Under the pieces are notes generated by a model. It worked only from the letters and a program-made list of their open reading frames with translations, was not told the origin of the DNA and did not search any database. From the NCBI RefSeq assembly GCF_949987535.1, contig NC_080077.1:39264561-39328560 (forward strand): a DNA stretch of 64,000 nt. The letters run 5' to 3'. Numbering within the stretch: position 1 is the first letter of the stretch; every line of letters begins with the position of its first letter. Position numbers and translations under genes: made by a program. Of this stretch, positions 1-12,429 are shown piece after piece. This stretch comes from Balaenoptera acutorostrata. Its lineage: Eukaryota > Chordata > Mammalia > Artiodactyla > Balaenopteridae.

Positions 1-199
1 AAAAGATACACTATATCCAAGGTAATAGTAGCCCGAAATGATTATAGACAAGCCAGCAAATATCAGAGTATAAAGAGATCTATTATGCAGAAGCTGATGT
101 ATTAACTTCTATTGCACAAAATGTCTTCATCCTTTCGTATTCTTTGTCCTGAAAATTAACATCACGATTCACCCAAGTTATTCAAGCTAAAAAGCTAGG

Positions 200-400
200 A
201 GTCATTTTGGCCAGTAGTGGTACTCAATCCTGACTGGACTTTAGAATCATCTGGATAGGTTTAAAAAAATATATTCATGTGCAGACTCCATCCTGGTTCC
301 ATTAATGTTTGGGAGGTGAGGCTAGAATTCAAGTCAACCTCTTCAGATGAGTAGCCATCTCATTAATATTCTCAATTTAACACCTAGCCTAGAGTTCAAG
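200..400. repeat. Old hAT-type DNA transposon remnant (MER20/MER5-like)
   Basis: The pattern agtggtactcaatc...actttagaatcatctgga followed by a purine-rich 'aggctagaattcaagtc' part resembles non-autonomous hAT-Charlie elements. The copy is diverged and its boundaries are uncertain. Confidence 0.4.
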
Positions 401-459
401 TATATCCCACAGAGGTTCTCTTTGACCAACCAGTATGTTAACATAACTTATACCTGGAT

Positions 460-1330
460 GTCTTTAGGTGGGATCTGCACCAATCTCCTCCACTCTCATC
501 ACTACTGGAGTAGACCTTGATTTATCTGCTTTATCTCTGAAGGCATTTGAGTTACAATCCCTGCCACAGACTTGTTGGTCTCTTTCAATACCAAAGTCCA
601 ATCCTGCATGGCCCTTTGTCATCCTCTCTCTTAATTATAATTTAGTCTATTCTCACCTCTCCTCTCCCATTACTATCCCCTCTACAGTCATCTCCCAATT
701 AGGTTACGACAGTTACTTCTTAACTGATTTCCCTGCATTAACCCCTGAAAGCCATGCTAATCATGCTCAGGGCTTAAATCCATTTGTTGTCGTCACAGTG
801 CCTTAGAGATAAAAGCCACACTGTCATGACATAAAAGGCCCTCATCATATGATCACTGATAGATAGCCAGTGATCAGCTTTGTCCACTTTACCACTTACC
901 TTCCCTACTCTGCAACCTCCTCATCAACCCCCTCCATTCCCAACTCCCCCACTGCTCCCCTCACCACCTCACTCCACATCCCACCAACACCTCCCATGCC
1001 ACAGGCAGGCTGAACTTTTGGGCAGTTCCTAAGCCAGCACTGCTGCTGTCTCATAACTCTGTGCTTTTATATACCTGTTCTCTCTGACTATCGGCCACTT
1101 GGGAGGCTTCTGCTCATTTCTTTGATTCTCAGATGGAATATCAGTTCCTTCAGTAGGCCTCCTTTGCTGTCCCTCACTCTGTGGGCATTCAGGTACTTCC
1201 TCCATGCTACAGTTACATCCTTGCTTTCAGCCTTTAAAGCATTTCGACACCAAATTTTAATTGCGAGTATACTGATCTAGCTCACTGAGGGCAGGAAATG
1301 TGTTTGTCTTTTTATATGTTCTAGGTTGGT
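460..1330 (+). repeat. L2 LINE fragment
   Basis: A C/T-rich run with the typical L2 3' region wording ('ctcactgagggcaggaaatgtg' at the end) and L2-like phrases before it. Diverged and interrupted. The open frame at 468-806 falls inside this repeat and is not a gene. Confidence 0.5.
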
Positions 1331-2689
1331 GTTGACATTTACGATTGTGTGTTTCCTTATTCGTGAACAAAGAGATTCAGGCTCAGTGGTCTCTCAGCTT
1401 CCTATCAGCTCTGAATTTGTGTCCTTATATTAAATTAAAAATCATTCTAATATATAGCAAAGTGCCAAACAGATGAAACACACTCAATGCATGTTGAAAT
1501 AATTAATGAATTATTTAATAAAGCATTCGTTTTCTCTATTTTGTTAATATTTACTTGATTTCTATGGAGAACTTTTCCTTGACAATCTGTGTTTATTTTC
1601 AAGTGTATATAATTATGCGGCTTTAATTGGGCCATTGTAATGTCAAATTCATTTGGTCAGAGGCAATTGAAGAATTTGACAGTGAGCTCCATATTAAAAC
1701 AAAAACTATCTGTAACATGTAATCAGAAACACCCACAATAAATGTATAATAGTAGAGGTTAAAGTAATACAGATTAATTTGGACAATTTGGACAGTGCAA
1801 AAAAAGAAAGATACAAGCAAAACTCAGTTCTCCAGAGAAAAATAGTAATTTATTTTTTTACTTTCCTCTGCTTTTTCCCACCATGTGGTTACTCTTTTAT
1901 TGCATATTGTCTTGTTTCTTTTTCAATTGCAAATTTTATTGTTGGTTTCGGACACCGTTTAGGCTTCTATTTAACAATTAAACATGTCAGTATACTCATA
2001 GAACAGAGTAAACCAGAAAAGACTAGAACCTGGTGATAAACATATAACTAGATGAGAGAATTTTGTCTCTCTAGGACAACTCCTAGACAAAAGGAGGGCC
2101 TTTTAGGCATTCAGAGCAATAGGTGTCTGCTACATCCACCTGGGTTATCAGGTGTTTCGCTGAAGAACTGACCTCAGGCATAGTGAGAAAGTTTACACGG
2201 CAGAGCGTGTGCTGATGAATGGCATGTAGTTAACATCTGAGCGGGCCAGTTGGTGGGAATGGGGGAGTGTCCTGGCAGACAGATGGTGTAAATAGAAAAA
2301 CTTGCTATAGCTGTTAGGCAATAATACACGTTACTTTATTTATTGCACTTACTTTGTGCCAAACACCATACTGGGAACTAAGAATGCAAAGAAGAGTAAG
2401 ACCCAGTCCAATGAGAGATCTAAAAACCAAGTACACAGTCACGTCATCACGTGGTGGATACTCCACAAAGAGATGTCCTGGACGAGAGATGCTGTTTGAG
2501 GAGACATCTGGCTGCCCTAGTCGCTGAGTAGGTCTGACCTCAGTTTTCTGGAAGGGCCTTAGTTTGGGATTTAGGTGTGCACTCTGGAACTTAAAATGGA
2601 AGATATGATAGCTAGGTCAGGGGTCAGTCCTCAAGGAACCAGGTGGGAACTTGGTTAAAGGAGCACAAGAGAAGCCCGGTGACTACTGT

Positions 2690-3165
2690 TAGTGTTCGTT
2701 TCCTAGGGCTCTTGTAACAAAGTACCAAAAGCTGGGAGGCTTAAAATAACAGAAATGTATTGTCTCACAGTTAGAGAGGCTAGAAGTCCAGAGTCAAGGT
2801 TTTAGCAGGGTTGGTTCCTTCAGAGGGCTGTGAGGAAGAATCTGCAGGCTTTTCCCAGCTTCAGGGGTGTTTGCTGGCATTCACTGGCTTGTAGATGAAT
2901 CACTCCAGTCTCTGCCTTTACCTTCAAATGGTGTTCTCCCTGCATCTCTGTCCCTTCTTGCTGTGCATAGTTGTCTCTGTGTCCAAATTTCCCCTTTTCA
3001 TAAGGACACCAGTCATATTGGATTAGGAGCCACCCTACTGACCTGATTGTAACTTGATTACCTCTTGTAAAGACCCTATTTCCAAATAAGATCACATTCT
3101 GAGATACAGGAGGTTAGGACGTCGGCATATCTTTTCTCGCTAACGTAATTAAACCCATAACAGTA
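2690..3165 (-). repeat. MLT1-type MaLR LTR, antisense
   Basis: Reads as the reverse complement of MLT1: tttcctagggctcttgtaac, 'aaagtaccaaaagctgggaggc', 'tataaggacacc'-like and 'gattgtaacttgattacctc' blocks in order, ending near 'aacccataacagta'. Full-length-looking, about 470 bp. Confidence 0.85.
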
Positions 3166-4789
3166 TCACATGCACAAAGTCAGCGGAACATTTTTAAAAA
3201 GGGTTAATAGAGAACAATCATCCTGATTGACTGGTTTAGGATCCTTTCTGAGAAACAATTATAGGACCAGAATCATAGGCTGGCAAGGCATAGGGCTGAA
3301 GATGAGACTGAAGCCAAAGAGGGCAGGATGTTAAAATGTATCTAAATATCCTGGAGCCTCTGTGAAAATGCTCTCAAAGCCCACAGGTTAATTTAGTCAG
3401 CCTGTGTTGTATAAATTTACTTTTGCCTTCTCTCAGCTGTACTTAATTGTCTCCTTAAAGTACAAAATGTATTTTATTCTCTTCTTTGGCTGCTGTGAAT
3501 GATAAACCTGGAAAATGAGAACAGAAGGCCCTATACAAAGCTATGTATCTCCTCCTGCATAGCGATTGGTCACTTATGAGGAAATCATTATGGTTCTGAC
3601 TATGGCCATGTAGCCCCAGGTGAAGGGGAAATTACCCATACAATTAAATCAGAATTGAAAGTAAAACTAATCCTTTAGAATTAAAAAAATCTATTTTGTG
3701 ATTGAAAGCATAGGTATCAGATGAGCTTTGTAACTTTAGGTAATTTGCCTAATCTTCACTTTAATACATAAATAAATGTATTTTTATTATGAAAAAGAAG
3801 TGTGTGCATTATTGTAGGATAGATCGTAGATAACATGCTTGGAGAATCTAGTCAGTACACTTCGGCTCATAAGAACAAGTCTGCACAGGATGTGGGATGG
3901 ACAAAGGCAGCATAATCTTGTGGGGAGAGTACTAGTTCAGCAACATAATAACTGTATTCTTCTACTCTGCCATGGACACTTATGCGGCTGTATTTTCTTA
4001 TCAATGGACAAAGAACTTCAGGCTAATTGATCTCTTAGGTTCCTATCAGCTCTAAAATTGTGTACTTATATTAAAGTAAAAATGATAAGTTCTTCCTTTA
4101 AGAAGAATGAATAATACAATCTTTGAGAAGTTTCTCTACTCAAGAATGCTTTTCTACTGAGTTCATCATTATCATATAAAGTGTGTAGATCATTTTGTCT
4201 TAGCACAGAATGGAAATTCGACAAATTGAAATTACAAAAAAAGAAAAAAGACACACAGAGATATACACTAACCAAGAGTACATCTGGCATTCTTCTTTAG
4301 TGGTGGCTGAAGGAGAATTTTTTTTAATGGTTTAAAATGAATATGTATCTTGCTCTTTCATAAAAAATGATGAATTGAAACATGGGTGTATATGAATTTT
4401 ATGAAACTGTTTAAAATGTTGACCTGTTTAAAATTTATAGACCACTTCAGGGCTAATACCTCTCTCAACAGCAGTGCCAGAAATCTGAGAAATAGAGAAA
4501 TTAATTAAAAGAAAAATCAGCAAAATCTATTACAGGTAGCTGTGCTCCCCAAAGTCTTTTCTAATGCAAAGGTGTAGTTGTTACATGCTTATCTATCCAA
4601 TTCCTTTTGCTTCAGACACTCAAGCTTAGTCCAGTCCAATAGCTCTGAAGTCAAGTATGAGGTTCCAGAGTTTCACTTAATTAAATTTTCTTGCTAACCA
4701 TCAGTTGAAGAATAGAGTAGCCTATCCAAATCAGTACTTTAAAACTTTTGATGCCAAAACTTTTGAGTTTTGAACTCAGAGCAGAGAGA

Positions 4790-5110
4790 TCTGTAAAGAA
4801 TTCTGACAACCTGGCCCCTAATGCCTGCTGCTTGGCCCCTTGCGCGTGTTTTGCCCGTTAAGAACCCAGGGTCAGGCGCACTCTGAGCTCTGATACACTT
4901 CAGAAAAGGACACAGAGCCCGCCTGGGGGGTTGCCAGGGCCAAGAGCTGTGAAAGCACAGAGCGCAGCTGGCGGAGTACTGGAGAGAGAACATATGGGGA
5001 GGGCGAGAGACGCGCTTCGGAGTTGAGCTGAGCTTAGTGTTCTGGCCAGGGGGAGGTCAGAGTCTGGGCAAGTGCGGGAGCAGCAGGGCCACGCCATCTC
5101 AGATGCCAAA
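4790..5110. other. GC-rich patch in intron, unidentified
   Basis: Local rise in G+C with several CpGs (gcgcgtg, gacgcgc, gagcgc) in an otherwise AT-rich intron. It contains one CAGCTG E-box (about 4965). No open frame here looks like a protein. It could be a regulatory element or an old repeat; nothing decides between them. Confidence 0.35.
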
Positions 5111-7049
5111 CATCAGGGACGTTCCAACTTGTGTATTCCATTTGTTTTTAATTATCCGCATGCCGAAGGGAATTTTGTTTTTTGTAAATAAGGATGACAA
5201 ACAAATGAAGCTCTAGCAGGTGCCACAAGCTTATTTTGTCCTGAGCTAAGACTATCCTAGCTAAGATGTAACTTACCAAACAGAGCTGGTGACGAGGAAG
5301 GTACTTTTTTCTTCTTTCATATGAAAACTTCTGTGAGTTCTAAGCAAAGAGATGCATGAGCAAATGTAATTGTTGCAGCAAATTATTTTTGTTTTAGAGG
5401 GATTATTAAGGCAGTTATTGATGGTGGCACTATTCTGATAAAAGCAATTTCAAAGCTTAGTGTTTGAGCTCAGTCTTGCCAAAGTTTGAAGTTTCCATCC
5501 AAGAAGCTTCAGTGGCTCCCTGCCATGTTGAACAGCTCCCTAGAGCATGTGGTCCCAGCTGCTTCACTAAGCAGTATTATGGTACCATTTCTGAGGAGGA
5601 TAATGAAATTCCAGCATACAGCACTGTGTCTGTGAATCAAAACTTAGACTGCGAGGAACCGGATTTTTCCCCAGGGTAACAGGAATAAGGCATTAATATG
5701 CTAATTTGAGCCTGAATTCGGACCCCTTGCTCTTTGGATTTTGTATTAATTCTCCCATTTATACCCATGCACACGTCAATCGGAAAACCCTTTAGTGGAA
5801 TGGACAACCAGCTGTCGGAGGTGGCTGAGGTCTGGTCCTTCACAGAGGCAGAGGCACAGATTAGGTTTTCTCCTGGGGGTCTTGCCAATCAGGGTTTCGA
5901 AAGCACAGCTTATCTCATGCAAACTTCCTTTCCCCTAGAGAAACTTTAAAAGAGGCTTTGTTTTTGCCAAGATTTTCTTTTGCTTTTCAGCTTAATTAGT
6001 AGTGATCCAAAGGAACCAAAATAAGCTATCTGTGGTCATGTGTGAGTGCTGATGTCCTACTCTTATTTTGTGAGATTTTTATATTGAACTTAGAAACTTA
6101 GAAAACCCAGAAGAACCATTGAATGTGGAAAGGAAAAATAATGTCTAGATGATCTATGATTGTTTTTTCTCTTCTGCTTTTCACTGGGTTTTAATTATTT
6201 AAGAAATCTTAGCAAATTGTAAAATATTTAAATGATTGGAAGCAAGCAGTGCGTATTATATCCATACAAATCATCAGTAAATAGAATTGTACTAGAAGAT
6301 GAAAATAGCTCTTCTTATAATATTTTAGAATTTCCCTTGTTCAAGAATATCTGTTAAGAGTCCACTGGGAGTCAGACACCATGTGATGAGCCAGGATACA
6401 AAAATAAAATAATACGGCAGAGCCCCTAAAGAGAGTTCACCTTCTTGGGAGTCAGATCTATGAACAATGGCTGTATTATTACTTAATTGATAAGATAGAA
6501 TTATGCACATGGTGCAGTTGGCATATGGAATAAGTAGAGATCAACCAACCCTCTGCAGAGGAAGAGGCATTTGAGCCAGGACTGAAAGGGTACATGGAAC
6601 AGAGGAAATGTGGGTGTGGGAAATCTAAGTGAAGGCACAAGCAGACAGAGATGCAAAGGCATTAGGAGGGCATGTGGCATGTTTATGGAACTCCAAACAT
6701 TTTGTTATAACTGGAATGTAAAGTTCAAGGGGAAATTCCTGGTAGGTAAGATTGGATTGATAAGCAAATGTCAGATCAGTAAAACAATGAAATATTTTTA
6801 TATTTGATATAGCAGCTACCATGTGACAGATTACCATGGTAAGCAATGAGGGAGATACTAACACTTGTATCAGATCAATGGTATGATCAGATCTTCATGT
6901 TAGAAAGGCTACTCTGAGACTCAGAAAAATCAAAATCTAAGTGTTCAAGACACTATTCAGGATACTAGTGTAATAATATTTATAATAATAATATGCCCAA
7001 GAAGGACATCATAGTCCCACTTTTGAAATGGTCTCTTTCCCCTTTCTCC

Positions 7050-7345
7050 TTCCTACTTCCTACTAGGTTAATTTCTTCTCATCTTTCACATTCTTAAATA
7101 TCATTTCTACCAACGGACCTTCCGCAAGCACACAGACTAGATTAGGTCTCATTTTATTCATTGATATGCTACCCTGAATATTTTCTTCACAGCAATTACT
7201 CTAACTGCAATTAACGACCTTTGGGATTATTTGTTTAGTATCCATCATCCATTAGCTTGTTGACACCATAATGATAGGGATGAAGTCTGTCTTGCCTAGC
7301 CAAGTCTTTAGCACATAGCTGGTGCTCCTTCTATATTTTCATGTA
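7050..7345 (+). repeat. L2 LINE 3' fragment
   Basis: Ends with the diverged L2 signature 'agggatgaagtctgtcttgc' and 'agcacatagctggtgctcc'. Heavily diverged. Confidence 0.45.
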
Positions 7346-8116
7346 AATAAATGATAAGTAGGGAATGTAACATTGGATAGAAGAAGACGGGTAAAAGGAA
7401 TATTTAATAGGTAGGATCGCAAAAGCTTGGCAAGTGGACAAAAATGAAAAATAAAAGGTGAATCCTGGATGAGTCCCAAGTTTCTAGTTTGGAAAATTGG
7501 AGGTGCCATTAATAAGAGTTACGACTGAATTATGGGGGAAGATTATAACTTAAATTTGAGCCCTACTATATTAATTAATTGAATCATAGCTCATATTGAA
7601 TTAAATTTTGTTTTCTTTGAAAGGGTTTGGTGTCATCCTAGTCTCATTCCGGTATATTTTCAAAACCTATTTGCATGGAAATTTCCTGTAGAAGATTAAC
7701 ATATACTATCTAGATTGAGTGTTCTTTGCCTCAGGTTCAGAAGATTATCTCTGTATTTTTGTCTTCACAGTTTTGGTGTTCCTCCAGTATTGAGCTGGGC
7801 TTCTTTGGCAGATAGCATAATACATTTTTAAAATTTTCCAATTCATTAAATTGAAGTTAAAAATTTGGAAAAGTTGAGGGGTAGTCTTTGCAATCAGACC
7901 TGGTTTTGGTATGAGCTGTCCTTGGTTACAAAATAAAAATAGAAATTTAAAATATCTATAATTATTTTAACATTTAAACCTGTGTAAAACCTCATGCTAC
8001 TTAAAGAAAGATTCCCAAAGGCAGTAGATAAGTTTTTGACATCAAAGACTGCCATGCAATCATCTCATCTTTTATTCTTTTTATTTAAATAAAAAATATT
8101 GTCTGTTCCTTTCCAG

Positions 8117-8170
8117 TTACACACAAAGAGAAAGAAAAAGACAAAGAAAAAGGAAAACCTGAAAAGAAAG
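8117..8170 (+). CDS. TRDN: TRDN coding exon (human exon 6 equivalent), KEKE segment
   Basis: Triadin is a junctional sarcoplasmic reticulum protein whose luminal tail binds calsequestrin and the ryanodine receptor. The exon follows a pyrimidine-rich tract and AG (ttcctttccag) and ends AAAG before gtatgg. It is 54 nt, phase 1 at both ends, and with the preceding G reads V-THKEKEKDKEKGKPEKK, a charged lysine/glutamate (KEKE) stretch. The start THKEKEK and end KPEKK match triadin as I remember it from human. The human segment is about four codons longer, so this exon looks shortened by 12 nt within the repeat-like charged run; that comparison is from memory. The preceding exon (EIHKDK-like) was not found in 1-8116 and is presumably upstream of the window. 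Confidence 0.9.
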
Positions 8171-8554
8171 GTATGGAGTTATTCTTATTGCGGTTTTTAC
8201 TCATTGGTCTGTCACCGTTTGACCGTTTCTTCTTTATGTCCGAATTTAGATGACCATGAATTAATTTTTTAAAATTATATTATGATAATTTTCCTTAGAA
8301 TTGAATGTGAAAAGAACAATTTCTTGGTTGAAGGAAATAAAATACTTAAGACTCTCAAACTGTTACCAATTTACTTTCTGGAAATGTATCAATTTTTCCC
8401 ATGGCAATTCTGAGATTGCTTTAGCCAACAATGAGGATATTATTTCAGAAAATAATTGCCAATTTGATAGGTAAGGAAGTGTACTTCATTACTTTAACTT
8501 GCATTCTGTGATTATATATTAGACTGGACTTAAAACTTTTTTAGTTTTTATTTG

Positions 8555-8960
8555 TTTAGAATAAGCAATGCACACTCATTGTTTAACACATAAAGGTACC
8601 TTGCAAAAAGCTTTCTCCTGCCTTGCCCACACCCTCTGATCCCATTCCTCTTCTACCCACACATACACACAGTAAACCGCTTTTATGAACTCTGTGTGCA
8701 TCTTTTCAGAAATTCATTATGCATTTAGAAGACAATATACATTATTGTCTCTCCCTATTTTTACACAAAATTTAGTCCTATGTTCTGTCTTTATAACAAT
8801 ATACCCTAGAGATCTTTCCATATCAGTAAATAGATATTTCCCTCATTCTTTTTAAAAAGCTGCATAGTATTTAGATAGAGATATTTTCCTCCACTGTATC
8901 TTTTAATTGCTTGTTGTTTGTAGGTTGAAGGATCTGAATGCGATTTTTAGTGATACATAT
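8555..8960 (-). repeat. L1 fragment (older L1M type), antisense
   Basis: Contains 'gagatctttccatatcagta' and 'cattctttttaaaaagctgc' followed by 'atagtatt', typical of the reverse complement of the L1 ORF2 end region in old mammalian L1s. Confidence 0.65.
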
Positions 8961-10765
8961 TTCTTGTATAACTCTTCACACTCACTGCCCATTTCTCCTG
9001 ATGATACGTGTATGTGTCATTTGGGTATACATCACTGATCTGTTACGTTTACAAATATATTTCTTATATGGTTAGTTTTGTAGTTAATGTAAGGGTTTCT
9101 GTCTGTGTGAATAAACATGTGTGAGTGCATGTGTGTGATATATGTATGTGTTTAAGTTCTTGAATTTTTATGGGGCTAGATATGTTAATATTTTCTTTTG
9201 GTATTTCTGCTCTTGAGTCTTCATCCAAGGATTAATTCAGTAATTACTAATATTCCTCAAGTTTAAAAAATTAGGTTCATATTTCACATTTAACTTTAAT
9301 TCATCAAAAATCTATTTTAACATATGATGTAAAATAAAATTCTAACTTAATTTTTTTGCTCTTGTTTTAGAATGGATCACATCTAGGATATTGAGGCTAA
9401 ATTTCAGCTGATTTATGTATCCACAATACACATAGCCTACTGAGAAATTTTATTTTGTGAAACATTCCACTTAGCTAGAATGTTTTACAATGCTTAGGAA
9501 TCAGATGAGTTGAAACATGCTTCATTCTTCCTTATTCTAAACTCACATTTGAAAATTTGAATTAAATAGTTGTTCTTTTATTAATGTTTACTTTGTGATA
9601 ATATCCATGAATTTCAATACAGCCATCTTCTTTGTTCTAGAAACAGGTGTCCATTTCCTACCTGCTATTGACTTATATAGAATTATTGGCATCAGGTTCT
9701 GTGTACTCTGACTAAATGAAATAATCTGATATTTCTTGTTATTTCTTTCCATCTTTACAATGGCTAAATACTTTTCATTGAAAAATAATTGAGAATTTGT
9801 TGCCCCTAAATTACACATTTGAAGGAAATTTGTCCAAATTCAAAAGCAGAAACAAAACACTTGTGTCCTTTTATTTACTGTATACCAATTAAAGGAGTTT
9901 GCTTTTTATGAGATAAGTTATACTGTAGCCCAATGACCTTGAGTGAATTGTGCCCTCCTTCAGCGAATATTGTCCGAGCTGTTACTCATAACCCCAAATG
10001 GTAGTGGAGATGACTATGGGTCAGGCTGAGAGATGGAAAGGCTGAAACTCTGGAGGGGAAGGAAACTGCTCTCTTGGTAACTCTGCAGCTGCCATGATCT
10101 CATGGACTTCAACTGGACATAGTGCCCTAAGCTTTCTATGAGGCTTGCATCATCTCTCCATAATTCTGGGGAAACCATTCATAGACTGTATTTTAAAAGA
10201 ATAATTATTTAAATACATATTTTAAGCACATCATTTTCCTTTTATAATACAAGTAAAACTGATTGACATTAATATTTGTATTATATAGTTAGAGAAATGA
10301 AAATAATTAGGGCTCCAATTTTTTACTCTAATAATTTGGCTCTTTCCTTAACCCAGCTATTTTAATTAAAATCTCTTATCATTTAATTTTCCATAATTTC
10401 TTTAACTCTCATTATTCTCTAATAAGTAGTATGTAAATGTTGAAATATGTATGGTGATTTGGGAAACTACTAAACCGCACAGTTTAATACATTTGAAATA
10501 TGAGGATAACCTGCTCATGCTGTTGTACTTCTCAGAACTCCTTTACTTAAACCATTAAGAGACACAAGATTTTACTAGTCTATGTAAGTAAAATAGAAGT
10601 TGATAAAATAAATTTATATTGTTTTATAAACAATTATTGATTATTGTTATTAATCTATTACATAAACAACTAGAAGGTATAATGTTTCAGGTATCATGTC
10701 AAGTACCGTTCAATTAAGAAGCTGCCACTCAATCAGTAATCTTTGATGGTTACCTTATAACCCAT

Positions 10766-10975
10766 TAGTGGTTCTCAACCGTAGCTGCTTCCCTTAGGAA
10801 GTATTTGGAAAAATTTTGGTTGTTAAAATGTCATTGGAGTGGAGGGCATTTGGTAAGTGGGGACCAGGGAAGCTAAGCATTTTTTCAGTGCACAAGACAA
10901 TCCCTCATACTGAGAAATTGTTCCTTCCTAAAAGTCAGTTGTGTCCCTGTTGAGACACAATGTTCTTAATCAAAG
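10766..10975 (+). repeat. MER5A-like hAT-Charlie element
   Basis: Starts 'gtggttctcaacc', continues with 'tttggaaaaattttggttgt', 'gggaccagggaagctaagca' and 'gtgcacaagacaatccctca', matching the order of blocks in MER5A. Diverged but recognisable over its length. Confidence 0.75.
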
Positions 10976-11361
10976 CTGTAGTCCTGATAATTATTTTTTT
11001 TAATTGTAAAAACAGCGCTTCCTCCTGATAAAATGATGTATCTTTCAACAAATTCTTATAAAATTACTCTCTCTGTTTGTCTTTCCTGAAAGCTATTATT
11101 CTAAAATTCTACTTAGAATGATAACTTTAAACAGGAGGGTGAGACTAGCTTTCAAAATGCTTTCTAAGTCTTAATGCCTAGTCTTTTAAATTAAGTTTTA
11201 TACAGTTTTTATTAAATTAGTAATATTTTATTCCTGAATTGGGCTCATTAATGTCATCAATCTTCAAACTAGCTTATGATTTCAGTGGCTATAATACTGA
11301 GGTAAAGAAAAAGCTTGAAATTTATTAAGAGTGTGTACTAATATAAAATTTTCTGTTTAAG

Positions 11362-11421
11362 CAACTCACAAGGAAAAAATTGAGAAAAAAGAAAAACCAG
11401 AAACAAAGACAGTGGCAAAAG
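11362..11421 (+). CDS. TRDN: TRDN coding exon (human exon 7 equivalent), KEKE segment
   Basis: 60 nt, phase 1 at both ends. The acceptor is ttttctgtttaag, with a rather short pyrimidine run, and the donor is AAAG before gtaaat. With the carried G it reads A-THKEKIEKKEKPETKTVAK, nearly identical to the human triadin segment I recall. It continues the luminal charged tail in frame from the exon at 8117-8170; the two exons begin with the same THKEK module, so they look like duplicated cassettes. No membrane segment or cysteine is present. Expected role: part of the flexible, highly charged luminal rod of triadin in the sarcoplasmic reticulum. Skipping it would keep the frame. Confidence 0.92.
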
Positions 11422-11624
11422 GTAAATTATACTTTTTACTTTAAAAGATTACATTTTGAGTAACAGGTAGCTGGATGATTGTAAGCATTCAGCATTTCCT
11501 TTACATAACATTTAATTTAGCCTTACATTTAAAATTTAATATCTAAAAGAATAATAAAACTGAATACTTAAAATAATAGAGCAGCTCCAAATGTGAGAAG
11601 AAAATGAAGAGCTTTCCCATATGT

Positions 11625-12135
11625 GGGGGGCAGAATTTTGGCCCCCATTACCTTCATCCCTTGGTGGCATCCCCTTAGCTAGGTTACATTACATGGTAAA
11701 AGGAGTTTGCAGAAGTAGTTAAGGTGGATCTAAAATACGGAGATTATCCTGAATCATCCAGGGCTCAATGTAATCTCGTGAACCTTTAAAAACATAGAGA
11801 TGTGGCAGAAGAGAAAGATTTGAAGTGTCAGAAGGACTTGGGCCCCCACTACTGGCTTGAAAATTGAGGGAGGTACGTGGAAAGTGTGAGAAGGGAATGA
11901 ATTCTGGCAACATGTTGAGTAAGTGTGGAAGCCAACTCCTCCCCAGAGTATCCAGTAAGAAATGCAGCCCTGCTGACAATTTGATTTTAACACTGTAGAC
12001 CCTAAGCAGAAAACCTATTTGAGCCACATTATGGCAAGACTTTTGAACCATGGAAACCAGGAGATATTAAATGGTTGCTTGGTTAAGCAGCTAAATTTGT
12101 GGTAGTTACTATAACAAGAGGAAACCAGTACAACA
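11625..12135 (+). repeat. MLT1-like MaLR LTR, sense
   Basis: Has 'gggggcagaattttggcccc', 'gtttgcagaagtagttaagg', 'gattatcctgaatcatccag' and 'atggcaagac' blocks in the order of MLT1-class LTRs, ending '...ggaaaccagtacaa'. Open frames at 11719-12051 and 11754-11993 (minus strand) lie inside it and are not genes. Confidence 0.65.
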
Positions 12136-12429
12136 TATCTGGTTTACAGTTTGGATCAGTATTACACCTTGAATTTAATTTTAGAACACTAAAATTAAGG
12201 ATTTCTTTTTCCAAGAACGATAATGCATCAACTTGATCAATATTTTAAGCATTGAGGGCCTTAACTGTCTTGATAATACACCAAAGAAAAAATCAGTTAG
12301 AATATCAACGTAATGTTATAAACTTTGGAAGATTACATCAACTAGTTTTTATTCTAAGTTTGTCTACAAATCGTTTGATGTTAGAAAAATACAGGTTCTG
12401 ATAGTTCAGTCTTATCTACTAAATTCAAA

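Larger units (their letters stand above)
1..8116 (+). other. TRDN intron upstream of the first visible exon (partial)
   Basis: No coding exon could be supported here; a lysine-rich exon before 8117 was looked for and not seen. Recognised repeats are listed separately (hAT-like 200-400, L2 460-1330, MLT1 2690-3165, L2 7050-7345). The stretches 1331-2689, 3166-4789, 5110-6349, 6561-7049 and 7346-8116 hold no repeat or gene I can name; a weak ancient LINE-like signature is possible at 6350-6560. The patch at 4790-5110 is richer in G+C than its surroundings. Confidence 0.8.
8171..11361 (+). other. TRDN intron between the 8117 and 11362 exons
   Basis: AT-rich intron starting gtatgg and ending ttaag. 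It holds an L1 fragment (8555-8960) and a MER5A-like element (10766-10975). Nothing recognised in 8171-8554, 8961-10765 and 10976-11361 beyond T- and A-rich runs. Confidence 0.85.

Noticed and set aside
468..806. 112-codon open frame on the + strand
   Set aside because: It lies within an L2 LINE fragment and has no recognisable domain or splice context.
2820..3095. 91-codon minus-strand frame
   Set aside because: Falls entirely within the antisense MLT1 LTR.
1..8116. Search for the preceding TRDN exon (EIHKDK-type) upstream of 8117
   Set aside because: No lysine-rich segment with proper splice sites in phase was found, so it is probably beyond the left edge.
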